DNA from: Corynebacterium rhinophilum
Lineage (GTDB): Bacteria; Actinomycetota; Actinomycetes; Mycobacteriales; Mycobacteriaceae
Reading direction: 5' to 3'
DNA: 64,000 nt
Assembly (NCBI RefSeq): GCF_030227225.1
Contig: NZ_JASPHQ010000008.1
Coordinates: 41,142-105,141 of the forward strand
In this document: positions 37,702-45,870 of the stretch, in pieces
Layout of the letters: the number at the start of each line of letters is the position of its first letter
Numbering within the stretch: position 1 is the first letter of the stretch
Translations under genes and position numbers: made by a program
The notes under the pieces: model-generated
The model's input: the letters and a program-made list of their open reading frames with translations, nothing else
What the model was told of the DNA's origin: nothing
Database searches by the model: none

Positions 37702-38422
37702 GCCGTGCATTCAGGTGCGCGGATTGCAGGTAGCCCTATCTGGCCGCACCGTGATTGAGGACGCCAACCTCGAGGTAGGTACCGGTGAATTCATTGGGCT
37801 TCTAGGCCCCAACGGTGCAGGTAAGACCACGCTGATGCGCTCTATTTTGGGCCTTATCCCCTCCTCCGGCACGTGTACCGTCACCGGCTCTGTGGGCTAT
37901 GTTCCCCAGCGCCACGAGGTGGAATGGGGTTTTCCCATCAACGTGTACCGCACCGTGCTCAGCGGGCGTACCGGGCTCATCGGGTGGTTCAAGCGCCCGA
38001 GGAAAAAGGATCACGCCGCCGCTGCGGAGGCGCTGCGCTTGGTGCATATGGAGGAATTTGCCTCCCGTCCCATCGAGGAGCTTTCCGGCGGCCAGCGCCA
38101 GCGCGTACTGATCGCCCGCGCCCTCGCCATCCAGCCACAGGTCTTGCTGCTCGATGAACCTTTCACGGGGCTCGACGCCCCGAATACCGAGGCCCTTTTG
38201 GAGCTTTTCGCCGAGCTTGCGGAGCAAGGAAAATCCATCGTGATGTCTACCCACAACCTGTCTGAGGCGGCGCACACGTGCAAGCGCCTGGTGCTATTTA
38301 ATCGCACGGTCATTGCAGACGGTCCCGCCGAGGAGCTTTTGGCCGACAAGGATCCGTGGACCCGCGCGTTTGGCGTCAGTGCCTCGTCCCCGTTGCTCGC
38401 TGCGATTGGAGTGGCTGCATGA
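37694..38422 (+). CDS. Anchored-repeat ABC transporter, ATP-binding protein
   Basis: A 242-residue ATPase of the ZnuC/TroB metal-transport class. Walker A is GPNGAGKTT (about 38), the Q-loop is YVPQRHEVEW, the signature is LSGGQRQRVLIARA (about 128), Walker B is VLLLDEPFTGLD and the H-loop is MSTHNLSEA. The ATG at 37694 has GAGG eight bases upstream and overlaps the preceding gene by eight bases. The permease start overlaps its stop by four bases. Confidence 0.93.
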   Translation: MSKPCIQVRGLQVALSGRTVIEDANLEVGTGEFIGLLGPNGAGKTTLMRSILGLIPSSGTCTVTGSVGYVPQRHEVEWGFPINVYRTVLSGRTGLIGWFKRPRKKDHAAAAEALRLVHMEEFASRPIEELSGGQRQRVLIARALAIQPQVLLLDEPFTGLDAPNTEALLELFAELAEQGKSIVMSTHNLSEAAHTCKRLVLFNRTVIADGPAEELLADKDPWTRAFGVSASSPLLAAIGVAA

Positions 38423-39339
38423 TTGATATCTCATTTATCGATTTCCTGCGGGATTTAACCAATCCCCACCTCGATTTCCTCGCCCGGGCGGTGGGCATTT
38501 CGCTCATCGCCGCCATCGTGTGCGGGGTCATCGGTTGTTATGTGGTGCTGCGCGGAATGGCCTTTATTGGCGATGCCGTCTCGCACGCCGTGTTCCCAGG
38601 CCTAGCCATTGCCTTTGCGCTGCAGACCTCAGTCCTCTTGGGCGGGGCGGTTGCCGGTGCGGTCGTCGCGGTGCTTATCGCCGCGTTTTCGCAACGCAAC
38701 CACGTGCGCGCGGATTCCATCATCGGCATCTTCTTTGCCGCCGCCTTCGCCTTGGGCATGGTGATCATCTCGCGCACGGATGGCTATAGCGCCTCGCTGA
38801 CCAGCTTCCTCTTCGGATCGCTCACCGGCGTTTCGAGCACGGATATCACCGTCGCCGCGAGCGTCTGCCTCGTGGTCCTAGCCGTAGTCGTGGCCTTTGG
38901 CCCGCAACTCAATGCCACCTGCTTGGACCGAGAGACCGCCCGCGCCATGGGCCTGCCGGTCTTTGCCCTGGATATCATCCTCTACCTGTGTGTGACCGCC
39001 GCGGTGGTCATTTCCGTAAGCACCATTGGCAATATCTTGGTCCTCGCCCTGCTGATTACCCCGGCCGCCACAGCGCGCCTGCTGACGGCCAACCTCACCA
39101 CGATGATGTTCCTCTCGGCCATCATCGGTGCCGTCTGCAGCTTCTTCGGCATCTATTTGGCGTGGGCCATCGATCTTCCCGCGGGCGCAACCATCGTGTT
39201 AACGCTCACGGTCCTCTTCCTCATTGTCTGGGCCCTGCACCCCTTCCTGCGCTCTCGCCGCAAACCGGGCCACTCTTCTCCTCGCGTGCCAGCCAACGCT
39301 TCCGAGAACACCCCACGAAAGGAAACCATCGAATCATGA
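38419..39339 (+). CDS. Anchored-repeat ABC transporter, ABC-3 family permease
   Basis: A 306-residue permease of the ZnuB/TroC (ABC-3) family with about eight or nine membrane helices. It has the family pattern RGMAFIGDAVSHAVFPG near residue 50 and GNILVLALLITPAATARLL near 208, the region that packs against the ATPase. Overlaps ATGA with the ATPase gene and with the following surface-protein gene. ABC-3 permeases carry Zn, Mn or Fe. Confidence 0.93.
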   Translation: MIDISFIDFLRDLTNPHLDFLARAVGISLIAAIVCGVIGCYVVLRGMAFIGDAVSHAVFPGLAIAFALQTSVLLGGAVAGAVVAVLIAAFSQRNHVRADSIIGIFFAAAFALGMVIISRTDGYSASLTSFLFGSLTGVSSTDITVAASVCLVVLAVVVAFGPQLNATCLDRETARAMGLPVFALDIILYLCVTAAVVISVSTIGNILVLALLITPAATARLLTANLTTMMFLSAIIGAVCSFFGIYLAWAIDLPAGATIVLTLTVLFLIVWALHPFLRSRRKPGHSSPRVPANASENTPRKETIES

Positions 39340-40874
39340 AACCCTTGTGCCGTACCGCTCTTGCCCTAGGCACCGCCGGATTCCTCAGCGTGGGAACCCT
39401 CACCGGTGTGGGTCTACCCTCTTCCGTTATGGCCACTGCGAATGCCGCAGAGACCTGCAGCGCCGAGGACTTTATCCGCATCACCGAAGGCCACCAAGAC
39501 ATGGCGCTCAAGGATGAAGGCGGGGATATCAGCTTTGTGGTCAAAGACGACCAAAAAGAAAAGGAATACCAGTCCGAAGAATTCGCGGTAGAGGTAGCGG
39601 AGAAGAACAAGCAGCGTATTTCTGATCTCAAGATCCCTTCCCTGCCCGACGAGGGATGGGTGCTCCCGCAAACCCAGATTAAAGACGTTCCGTGGTTGGG
39701 GTTTAATACCCAGGAACTCTCGGAGGAATACCTCGGCTCGAAGCAGACCGCGACCCTAAGCATGGCCATCGCGTCTGGTCCCGAGGATGGGCGCATCGTG
39801 GCCTTCCAGAATGAGGGCATCGGCGATCTCAAAGTCCGTATGGACACCGAGGACGGCACCGCTTGGGACTATCCGGGCAGGTCCCACTCCCACCCTGCCT
39901 TCGCTTTTACCAAGCCAGGCACCTACGCCGTGAGCTTTACCTTTGAGCTTCCCGATGGCTCCCGCCACCACCTGCACGCCGGATTCCTCGTGGGCGATGA
40001 CGCGGATCCAGCAGAGCTGTGCGGCGTGGACTACGACGAGTCCGATGATGCCGAAGGAAGCGTCCCTTCGGGCGGAACCTCCCGCCCAGATCAGCTGGCC
40101 AAGGACATCAAGGGAGTAGATAAGGCCATCGCGGGCCTGGATAAGGAGCTGGAAAATACCCTGAAGGAAGGCCAAAAATTCCTCGAGGGCGATAAGAAGA
40201 AGGAGAAAGACTCCAAGGATAAATCGGGCGATAAGACGTCTAAGCAGGGTCAGTCCGGTGGATCCGGCGGCTCCGGTGGAAAGGCCGCAGAGAAAAAATC
40301 TGGTTCGAAGCAGGGATCCACCCAAGGCTCTAAGTCGGGGTCAAACTCCGGATCCAACAAGGGATCGGCCCACGGTTCTGGGGCAGGCTCTGGTGCTGCG
40401 TCGCGCAATTCGGGTGGGGGCTCATCGAAGGGATCATCGTCAAGCAGCGGCTCTCGCTCCGGTTCTAAGGCCTCGCAATCCAAGTCCGGCGGAAATTCTG
40501 GCCAGAAATCCGCGGGCAAGTCCACCCCGCAGTCCAAGAGCAGCAAGTCTAAGGACAGCAAATCCAAGGGCACTAAGTCCGAAAACCGGAGTACGGAGCC
40601 TGCACCCAACGCCTCCGCGGGCGGCAAGGGCCAGAACAATGAGGCGCTTGCCGATGCCGCCTATACCGCCTCGCTGACCAAGAGCAGCTTCTGGGCTGGC
40701 ATCTTGGCAGGGCTCGGCGCATTCGCGCTCCTGCTAGGAATTGGTCTTTTGGTCTATGTCCAATTCTTCCGCAAGAAGGGCGCCGGCGAGCAGGCTGCAC
40801 AACCCGAGCAGCCAGAGCAATCTGTGCCGCCGCAGGCCGATGATGCCACGACGCAGATTCCGCGCGTGCGCTAA
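39336..40874 (+). CDS. Surface protein: one choice-of-anchor M domain plus Ser/Gly/Lys stalk
   Basis: A 512-residue secreted protein. The signal peptide ends at ATANAA near residue 37. The repeat domain (about 40-230) has VPWLGFNTQE and RSHSHPAFAFTKPGTYAV, with Ala-Phe in place of the usual Trp. Then comes a coiled-coil-like Lys/Asp/Glu segment, a Ser-Gly-Lys low-complexity stalk (about 300-430) and a C-terminal helix with a short Arg/Lys segment and acidic tail. No sortase motif. GAAAGGA precedes the start, which overlaps the permease stop. Last gene of the operon. Confidence 0.85.
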   Translation: MKPLCRTALALGTAGFLSVGTLTGVGLPSSVMATANAAETCSAEDFIRITEGHQDMALKDEGGDISFVVKDDQKEKEYQSEEFAVEVAEKNKQRISDLKIPSLPDEGWVLPQTQIKDVPWLGFNTQELSEEYLGSKQTATLSMAIASGPEDGRIVAFQNEGIGDLKVRMDTEDGTAWDYPGRSHSHPAFAFTKPGTYAVSFTFELPDGSRHHLHAGFLVGDDADPAELCGVDYDESDDAEGSVPSGGTSRPDQLAKDIKGVDKAIAGLDKELENTLKEGQKFLEGDKKKEKDSKDKSGDKTSKQGQSGGSGGSGGKAAEKKSGSKQGSTQGSKSGSNSGSNKGSAHGSGAGSGAASRNSGGGSSKGSSSSSGSRSGSKASQSKSGGNSGQKSAGKSTPQSKSSKSKDSKSKGTKSENRSTEPAPNASAGGKGQNNEALADAAYTASLTKSSFWAGILAGLGAFALLLGIGLLVYVQFFRKKGAGEQAAQPEQPEQSVPPQADDATTQIPRVR

Positions 40875-40880
40875 TGCTGC

Positions 40881-40897
40881 CCCGGGTTGCGCCCGGG
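40881..40897. terminator. GC hairpin between convergent genes
   Basis: CCCGGG-TTGCG-CCCGGG in the 26-base gap between the anchored-repeat operon and the convergent esterase gene. No T-tract on either strand, so termination is only suggested. Confidence 0.35.
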
Positions 40898-40900
40898 CCC

Positions 40901-41947
40901 CTACACGTGGGTTTTGGTGGCTAAAAAGGACCACACAATGTTTGCGGTATCCGGCTGCCAGAACCACGTGTGGTCGCCGGGTACCTTGTACAGTTCCACG
41001 TCCTTGGCGCACCCATTAAAGCCCAGGCGCTCGGAGTGACCGGCGGTGGGGTGGGACTGGAAGGTCATATCGCAGTGGTTGCGGTGCAGATAGCCGCCTA
41101 AGACGGTGCGCACGGGAAGGTAGCCGGATTCATGGCGGGTGCCACCCTCATAGGTGAGCATTTTATCCCTGGTGCCGTGCATGATGAGCGTGTGCATCGG
41201 CGCATCGACGCAATTGGTTTCCACTGGGGTATAAAACGCCCCGGAGACCATCGCTACCGCCGCGAACATATCTTGGGCGTGGCAGCCCAATACTGAGGTA
41301 AAACCGCCCCCATTGGACATTCCCATGGCGTAGACGCGGTTGCGGTCCACGTGATAGTCCGCATCCACAGCATCTAAAATGCGCTTGATAAAGCGGATAT
41401 CCTCGCCGCCGTGCGTCTTTGCATAGGGCGCTGGCTCCCAGGCGCGTTCGAAGCCTTCTGGATAGACGGTGATCGCATCATCGGTGGCCTTAGTCGTTCC
41501 CATGCGCGCGTAGCCAGAGAACTCCTCCGGGGAATCTCCCCACCCACCAAATCCAAAGAGCACCGGTGTAGGAGCCTCGGGCGAGTAATTATCTGGGATG
41601 CGCAGGAGGTAGCGACGCTTTTTGCCTTCATGCTCCATCTCCAGCGACTGCGTATCCCCAGGCACAACGGGCGGATGGGGGTTGATGCCGGCATCAGGCG
41701 CTGGGTGCGGCGGCGCTGCGTCTGGGGCTGGGGCCGGCGCAGGTGCTGGTGCTGGCTGGTTCGGCGTGGATTCCTCAACGCCTTCTGGCAACAGGTGGGA
41801 GCCATCCGGTTCCGGTGCCGGTTTCTCGGGAGCTGCTGGCGTTTCTTGCGCAGAAGCCACTGCCGGGGCAGAGAACGCACCGCTAGCAATCAGGAGCGCT
41901 GCAAGGAGATAGCCGGCCCGTTGGAAAAATTTAGTAACATTAGCCAC
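40901..41947 (-). CDS. Secreted alpha/beta-hydrolase esterase (PHB depolymerase / LpqC family)
   Basis: About 348 residues. The signal peptide ends at VASAQE and is followed by a Pro-Ala-rich linker (about 50-85). The alpha/beta-hydrolase domain has LFGFGGWGDS (oxyanion region), the nucleophile elbow GMSNGGGF, and the catalytic His in PGDHTWFW at the C-terminus. Cysteines suggest disulphides, as expected outside the cell. Family members hydrolyse polyhydroxyalkanoates or feruloyl esters. The start is unresolved; GTG codons at 41992, 41965 and 41947 are possible and 41947 gives the most ordinary signal peptide. Confidence 0.82.
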   Translation of the reverse strand: MANVTKFFQRAGYLLAALLIASGAFSAPAVASAQETPAAPEKPAPEPDGSHLLPEGVEESTPNQPAPAPAPAPAPDAAPPHPAPDAGINPHPPVVPGDTQSLEMEHEGKKRRYLLRIPDNYSPEAPTPVLFGFGGWGDSPEEFSGYARMGTTKATDDAITVYPEGFERAWEPAPYAKTHGGEDIRFIKRILDAVDADYHVDRNRVYAMGMSNGGGFTSVLGCHAQDMFAAVAMVSGAFYTPVETNCVDAPMHTLIMHGTRDKMLTYEGGTRHESGYLPVRTVLGGYLHRNHCDMTFQSHPTAGHSERLGFNGCAKDVELYKVPGDHTWFWQPDTANIVWSFLATKTHV

Positions 41948-42047
41948 ATTGTTAACACTAGCCACAGCCGCCGCGCCAACGGGTGCCCACACGCTTGGCG
42001 GAGGGCAATTTCTACCAACTTTTAATAAGGCACTAAGCTAGATCCTC

Positions 42048-43151
42048 ATGCACGAAGACAGACCAAGCACCGCCCCCGATTTCTTGCTCTCCCGAGCAAC
42101 GGGGTCTGTCCGTACCCAAGGTGCGCGGGCAACCTTTACCAGTGCCGAGGCCGCGGTTGACGCCTTGCGCCGCGGCGATGCCGAGATGGTAGTTGGCGCC
42201 ATCCCCTTCGACTCCGATACCCCCGCCGCCTTGACCGTTCCAGAGTTCATCATCCGGGAAGACGGGCCGCTAGAACCCCACGCGTTTTACCGCAACCAAT
42301 CGCTCAATTCCCGCGTCGTGGGCTTTGACCCAGAGCCCGAGGAGCACCTGCGCCGCGTGGAGGCGGCCATCGGCACCATCGAGACCTCCAAACTAGAAAA
42401 GGTGGTCCTCGCCCGCGCGGTCGATATCGAATTTGCCGCCCCCATCGACCCCCGGCTCGTGGCCGCGCGCCTTATCGATCTCTCCGTCAACCGCGACGGG
42501 TTCATTGCGGATCTCTCCCCCGCAGGCCGCCCAGGGGCCATGCTGGTTGGTTCCTCGCCGGAGGTACTCATCAAGCGCCAAGGCTCGACCGTGTCTGCAT
42601 TCCCACTCGCCGGCTCCACGCCGCGCCGAGCCAATAAAGCGGCAGACCACATTGCCAGCCAAGACCTCTTGCACTCCGCCAAGGATCTGCTCGAGCATTC
42701 CTTCGTGGTAGAACACCTGCGCAGGATATTAGAGCCGCTGTGCAGCAGCCTCGATATCCCCGAGACCCCGCAGCTCATACACACCAATGAGATGTGGCAC
42801 TTGGGCACGCCGGTCACCGGCACCTTGCGGGATAAAGACCTCACCGCCCTGGAATTGGCAGAAGTAGTCCACCCCACCCCTGCAATCTGCGGCACGCCGA
42901 CGGAAGCGGCGCAGGCGCTTATCGAGACCGCCGAGACCGACCGCGGCTTCTATGCCGGCACCGTCGGCTGGTGCGATAGCTCCGGCGATGGCGAATACAT
43001 GGTAGCCATCCGTTGCGCAGAAGTTGCCGGCGATGGCCTCTCCGCCCGCGCGTGGGCCGGCGGCGGCGTGGTCGGTGCCTCCAATGCCCAGGCCGAGCTG
43101 GAAGAAACCACCGCCAAGCTCCAAACGATCCTTCGCGCGCTCAGCCTTTAA
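42048..43151 (+). CDS. menF: Isochorismate synthase
   Basis: A 367-residue chorismate-utilising enzyme (MenF/EntC type) that makes isochorismate for menaquinone or siderophores. Conserved sequences are KLEKVVLARA (about 110), SPEVLIKRQG, PLAGSTPRR, HLGTPVTGTL and the C-terminal GGVVGASNAQAELEETTAKLQ. No other menaquinone or siderophore gene is near, so which pathway it feeds is open; menaquinone is the default in corynebacteria. No clear ribosome site precedes the ATG, so the mRNA may be leaderless. Confidence 0.9.
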   Translation: MHEDRPSTAPDFLLSRATGSVRTQGARATFTSAEAAVDALRRGDAEMVVGAIPFDSDTPAALTVPEFIIREDGPLEPHAFYRNQSLNSRVVGFDPEPEEHLRRVEAAIGTIETSKLEKVVLARAVDIEFAAPIDPRLVAARLIDLSVNRDGFIADLSPAGRPGAMLVGSSPEVLIKRQGSTVSAFPLAGSTPRRANKAADHIASQDLLHSAKDLLEHSFVVEHLRRILEPLCSSLDIPETPQLIHTNEMWHLGTPVTGTLRDKDLTALELAEVVHPTPAICGTPTEAAQALIETAETDRGFYAGTVGWCDSSGDGEYMVAIRCAEVAGDGLSARAWAGGGVVGASNAQAELEETTAKLQTILRALSL

Positions 43152-43165
43152 AAGCGCGGTGCGGC

Positions 43166-43684
43166 TTAGCGCCTCTTCGCTACCAGGATCACATCACTGG
43201 TGTGATGGGCGCCTGCGCCGCTAGTAACATGGCGCGGCGATCGCCGCAGGGTCTGCACCGTCAATTCGGTAAGATTTTCTGCCAGCCATTCCGGCATGGC
43301 GATCTCTTCTGACTCCATGTCATGGTGAACATAGAGCAAGGTTCCACCCGTGGCGACGAGCTTTTCCAGCAGTGCTACTTCCCGCGCGGTGGCACGGACA
43401 CTGCCGTAGTGCACGGTAACTAAATCAAATGGGGCGTGGCTGAATTCATCAAAGGTGGCGACCTCAGCGGGGACTCCGCGTGCTTTGGTCCGCGCTACGG
43501 CCGTGGGAGCAAAATCGATGCCAAGCACCTGCCAGCCACGATCCTGTAGCCACTGCGCATCCGCGCCTTCCCCGCAGCCGATATCGAGTGCGGTACCGGC
43601 CGAAAGGTCGCTTACATAGGCCACCAGCGTGGCATTCGGGCTCCCTGACCACACCTGCGCAGTGGCGCGGTAGCGCTCCTCCAT
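43166..43684 (-). CDS. SAM-dependent methyltransferase
   Basis: A 172-residue class I methyltransferase. Motif I is ALDIGCGEGADAQWL (about 34) and the start EERYRATAQVWSGSPN is typical of a small actinobacterial family. The substrate is unknown. The ATG at 43684 has AGGAG immediately against it, which is a poor spacing. About 60 bases further upstream a GTG with a good AAGGAG opens a frame that would join this one after a one-base insertion, so the true N-terminus may be broken by a frameshift. Confidence 0.75.
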   Translation of the reverse strand: MEERYRATAQVWSGSPNATLVAYVSDLSAGTALDIGCGEGADAQWLQDRGWQVLGIDFAPTAVARTKARGVPAEVATFDEFSHAPFDLVTVHYGSVRATAREVALLEKLVATGGTLLYVHHDMESEEIAMPEWLAENLTELTVQTLRRSPRHVTSGAGAHHTSDVILVAKRR

Positions 43685-43789
43685 CTCCTGCGCGCTCGGC
43701 GCGGACCCGCGGTGGCCTTGATCGAATGTTCCGGCACGCCGTTCTCCTTCTACCAGTACCTCACCAGCGGCAGCTGCATTGCAGTGAAC

Positions 43790-44602
43790 CTACTGCGCCC
43801 TGGCAATCGTATTGCGCAGGGTGCCAACCCCTGGAATCTCAACCTCAATGGTATCGCCCGGCACCATTGGTGCGGTTCCTGCAGGCGAGCCGGTAGTGAT
43901 GACATCGCCAGGCAGCAAGGTATAGGCGGCAGAAATCTCTTCCAAGATGCCGCCCATCTTGACGATCATCTGATCCGTATTGGAATCCTGCTTCTGCTCC
44001 CGGGAACCATCGTGGGTCAGGTACGCATTGATCTTCTGATCATCAAGATCCAAGCTATCCAGGTCCGTTTCAATCCACGGGCCCAGCGGGCAGAAGGTAT
44101 CGATGCCCTTGGCGCGCGCCCACTGACCGTCCTTGAACTGCAGGTCACGGGAGGACACATCGTTGCAGATGGTGTAGCCCAAAACGTGGTCTTTCCAGTT
44201 TTCAGCCTTGATATTCTTCGAGGGCTTGGAAATAACCACGGCCAGCTCGCCCTCAAACTCCACGTTGGTGGCGTAATCGGGAATCTTGATGGCCTCATTC
44301 GGGCCGATAACCGCGGTCGATGGCTTCAAGAAGATGGTTGGCGGCAGCGAATCCGAGGACTTCTTAAAGACCTCCGCGACGTGGTCGGCATAGTTCCGGC
44401 CGAGCGCTACGACCTTGGTAGGCAGGGTCGGCGCCAAGAGCCGCACCTCGCCCAGCTTCCATTCACGGCCGGTGGGCTCCGGCGGGGTAAATGGCGTGCC
44501 GGAGATTTCTTTAGCTACAAGCTCCTCCATCGGGGCATCTTTCGGCCCGTCAATGATGGCAAAGCAAATTCCTTCTGGGTGTGCAATTCGTCCTAAACGC
44601 AT
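43790..44602 (-). CDS. Fumarylacetoacetate hydrolase family protein
   Basis: A 270-residue FAH-fold enzyme with the start MRLGRIAHPEG, KVVALGRNYADHV, the metal-binding FEGELAVVI segment with its glutamates, GYTICNDVSSRDLQ and LLPGDVITTGSPAG. It is the counterpart of M. tuberculosis Rv2993c near gltX and leuB. Family members decarboxylate oxaloacetate or hydrolyse acylpyruvates; substrate not assignable. The ATG at 44602 has AGG nine bases upstream, better than 44611. Confidence 0.9.
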   Translation of the reverse strand: MRLGRIAHPEGICFAIIDGPKDAPMEELVAKEISGTPFTPPEPTGREWKLGEVRLLAPTLPTKVVALGRNYADHVAEVFKKSSDSLPPTIFLKPSTAVIGPNEAIKIPDYATNVEFEGELAVVISKPSKNIKAENWKDHVLGYTICNDVSSRDLQFKDGQWARAKGIDTFCPLGPWIETDLDSLDLDDQKINAYLTHDGSREQKQDSNTDQMIVKMGGILEEISAAYTLLPGDVITTGSPAGTAPMVPGDTIEVEIPGVGTLRNTIARAQ

Positions 44603-44717
44603 AACGGCCATCCTACTAAACGGTAGCCTTTACATGTGTGCAAAGTTTGCGGTGTTAATTTGCGAAGATCCTTTAGCTCCCCGCCGGAACCGGATTCGCA
44701 CTCAGGATTCCTTACGC

Positions 44718-45737
44718 TTAAGCCTTCAGGCTCCCCGCGATGCGGTCTCCTACCTCGACGGTCTTGATTGGGGCATCGGCGCGCTTGGCGATGTCCTCCG
44801 CCACCGCCTTTTCAATCTTCTGCGCATTGTCTTCATCACCCAGCTGCCGCAAGAGCATCGCCGCCGACAAGATAGCCGCGGTTGGATCCGCGATGCCTTG
44901 TCCAGCAATATCGGGCGCCGAACCGTGCACCGGCTCAAACATGGAGGGGTTCTTACCCGAGGCATCGATATTGCCCGATGCAGCCAATCCAATTCCGCCG
45001 GTAATAGCGCCTGCTAAGTCCGTTAAGATATCGCCGAAGAGGTTATCGGTAACGATGACATCGTAGCGGGCCGGATCCGTCACCATGTAGATGGTCGCGG
45101 CATCGATGTGGTTGTAGTCCACTTCCACCTGCGGATATTCTGCCGAGACTTCTTCTACCGTGCGGTGCCACAGATCGCCGGCATTGACGAGGACATTCGT
45201 CTTGTGCACCAGGGTCAGGTGATTGCGGCGCTGCGATGCCCGCTCAAAAGCCTCCCGCACCACGCGCTCTACCCCAAAGCGGGTATTTTGCGAAACCTCG
45301 CTGGCTACCTCGTGCGGCGTACCTTCCCGCAGCGTGCCGCCATTGCCGCAGTACAGGCCCTCGGTGCCTTCTCGCACCACGACGAAATCAATCTCGCCCG
45401 GGTTAGCCAGCGGCGAGTGGGCCGTGGGATACAAGATGGAGGGGCGCAGGTTCACGTGGTGATCGAGTGCAAAGCGCATCTTCAATAACAGGCCGCGCTC
45501 CAGAACACCTGGGGGGACCTCGCCGGGTGCACCAATGGCGCCCAGCAAAATGGCATCGTGCTCGCGCAGGCTGGCCAGGTCCGCGTCCGTTAAAAGCTCG
45601 CCATTGCGCAGGTAGCGCCGCGCGCCCAGGTCATAATCGGTGGTTTCAATATCGCTGCACACCGCCCGCAATACCTTCAGGGCTTCCGCCGTTACTTCTG
45701 GCCCAATGCCGTCGCCGCCAATAACCGCTAATTTCAT
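44718..45737 (-). CDS. leuB: 3-isopropylmalate dehydrogenase
   Basis: Oxidative decarboxylation step of leucine synthesis, 339 residues. It has the start [34 protein letters not shown], the metal-binding [17 protein letters not shown] and [10 protein letters not shown] near the C-terminus. GAAAGGA lies 11 bases before the ATG at 45737. It is separate from leuCD in this genome but is likely co-regulated by the LtbR-like protein, as in C. glutamicum. Confidence 0.96.
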   Translation of the reverse strand: MKLAVIGGDGIGPEVTAEALKVLRAVCSDIETTDYDLGARRYLRNGELLTDADLASLREHDAILLGAIGAPGEVPPGVLERGLLLKMRFALDHHVNLRPSILYPTAHSPLANPGEIDFVVVREGTEGLYCGNGGTLREGTPHEVASEVSQNTRFGVERVVREAFERASQRRNHLTLVHKTNVLVNAGDLWHRTVEEVSAEYPQVEVDYNHIDAATIYMVTDPARYDVIVTDNLFGDILTDLAGAITGGIGLAASGNIDASGKNPSMFEPVHGSAPDIAGQGIADPTAAILSAAMLLRQLGDEDNAQKIEKAVAEDIAKRADAPIKTVEVGDRIAGSLKA

Positions 45738-45785
45738 TAGATAAGATTCCTTTCTCACATAGTGGATTAGACATTAGCCTACCAA

Positions 45786-45828
45786 AGGAAACCCGCCCAT
45801 CGCAGCAGAAATCTGCGCGATGGGCGGG
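45786..45828 (-). terminator. Intrinsic terminator of serA
   Basis: CCCGCCCATCGC / GCGATGGGCGGG stem with a 13-base loop, followed on the minus strand by TTTCCTTT, 43 bases after the serA stop. Confidence 0.85.
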
Positions 45829-45870
45829 CACACGTACGCGGTTAGGCCACTCTCCTAACCTGCGCTGAGG

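Noticed and set aside
38988-39335. Upstream extension of the last surface-protein gene
   Set aside because: It lies inside the permease gene in another frame. The ATG at 39336 with GAAAGGA and a signal peptide is the real start.
40250-40639. Asp/Glu/Pro-rich minus-strand frame opposite the Ser/Gly stalk
   Set aside because: It is the complement of a low-complexity stretch and has no independent support.
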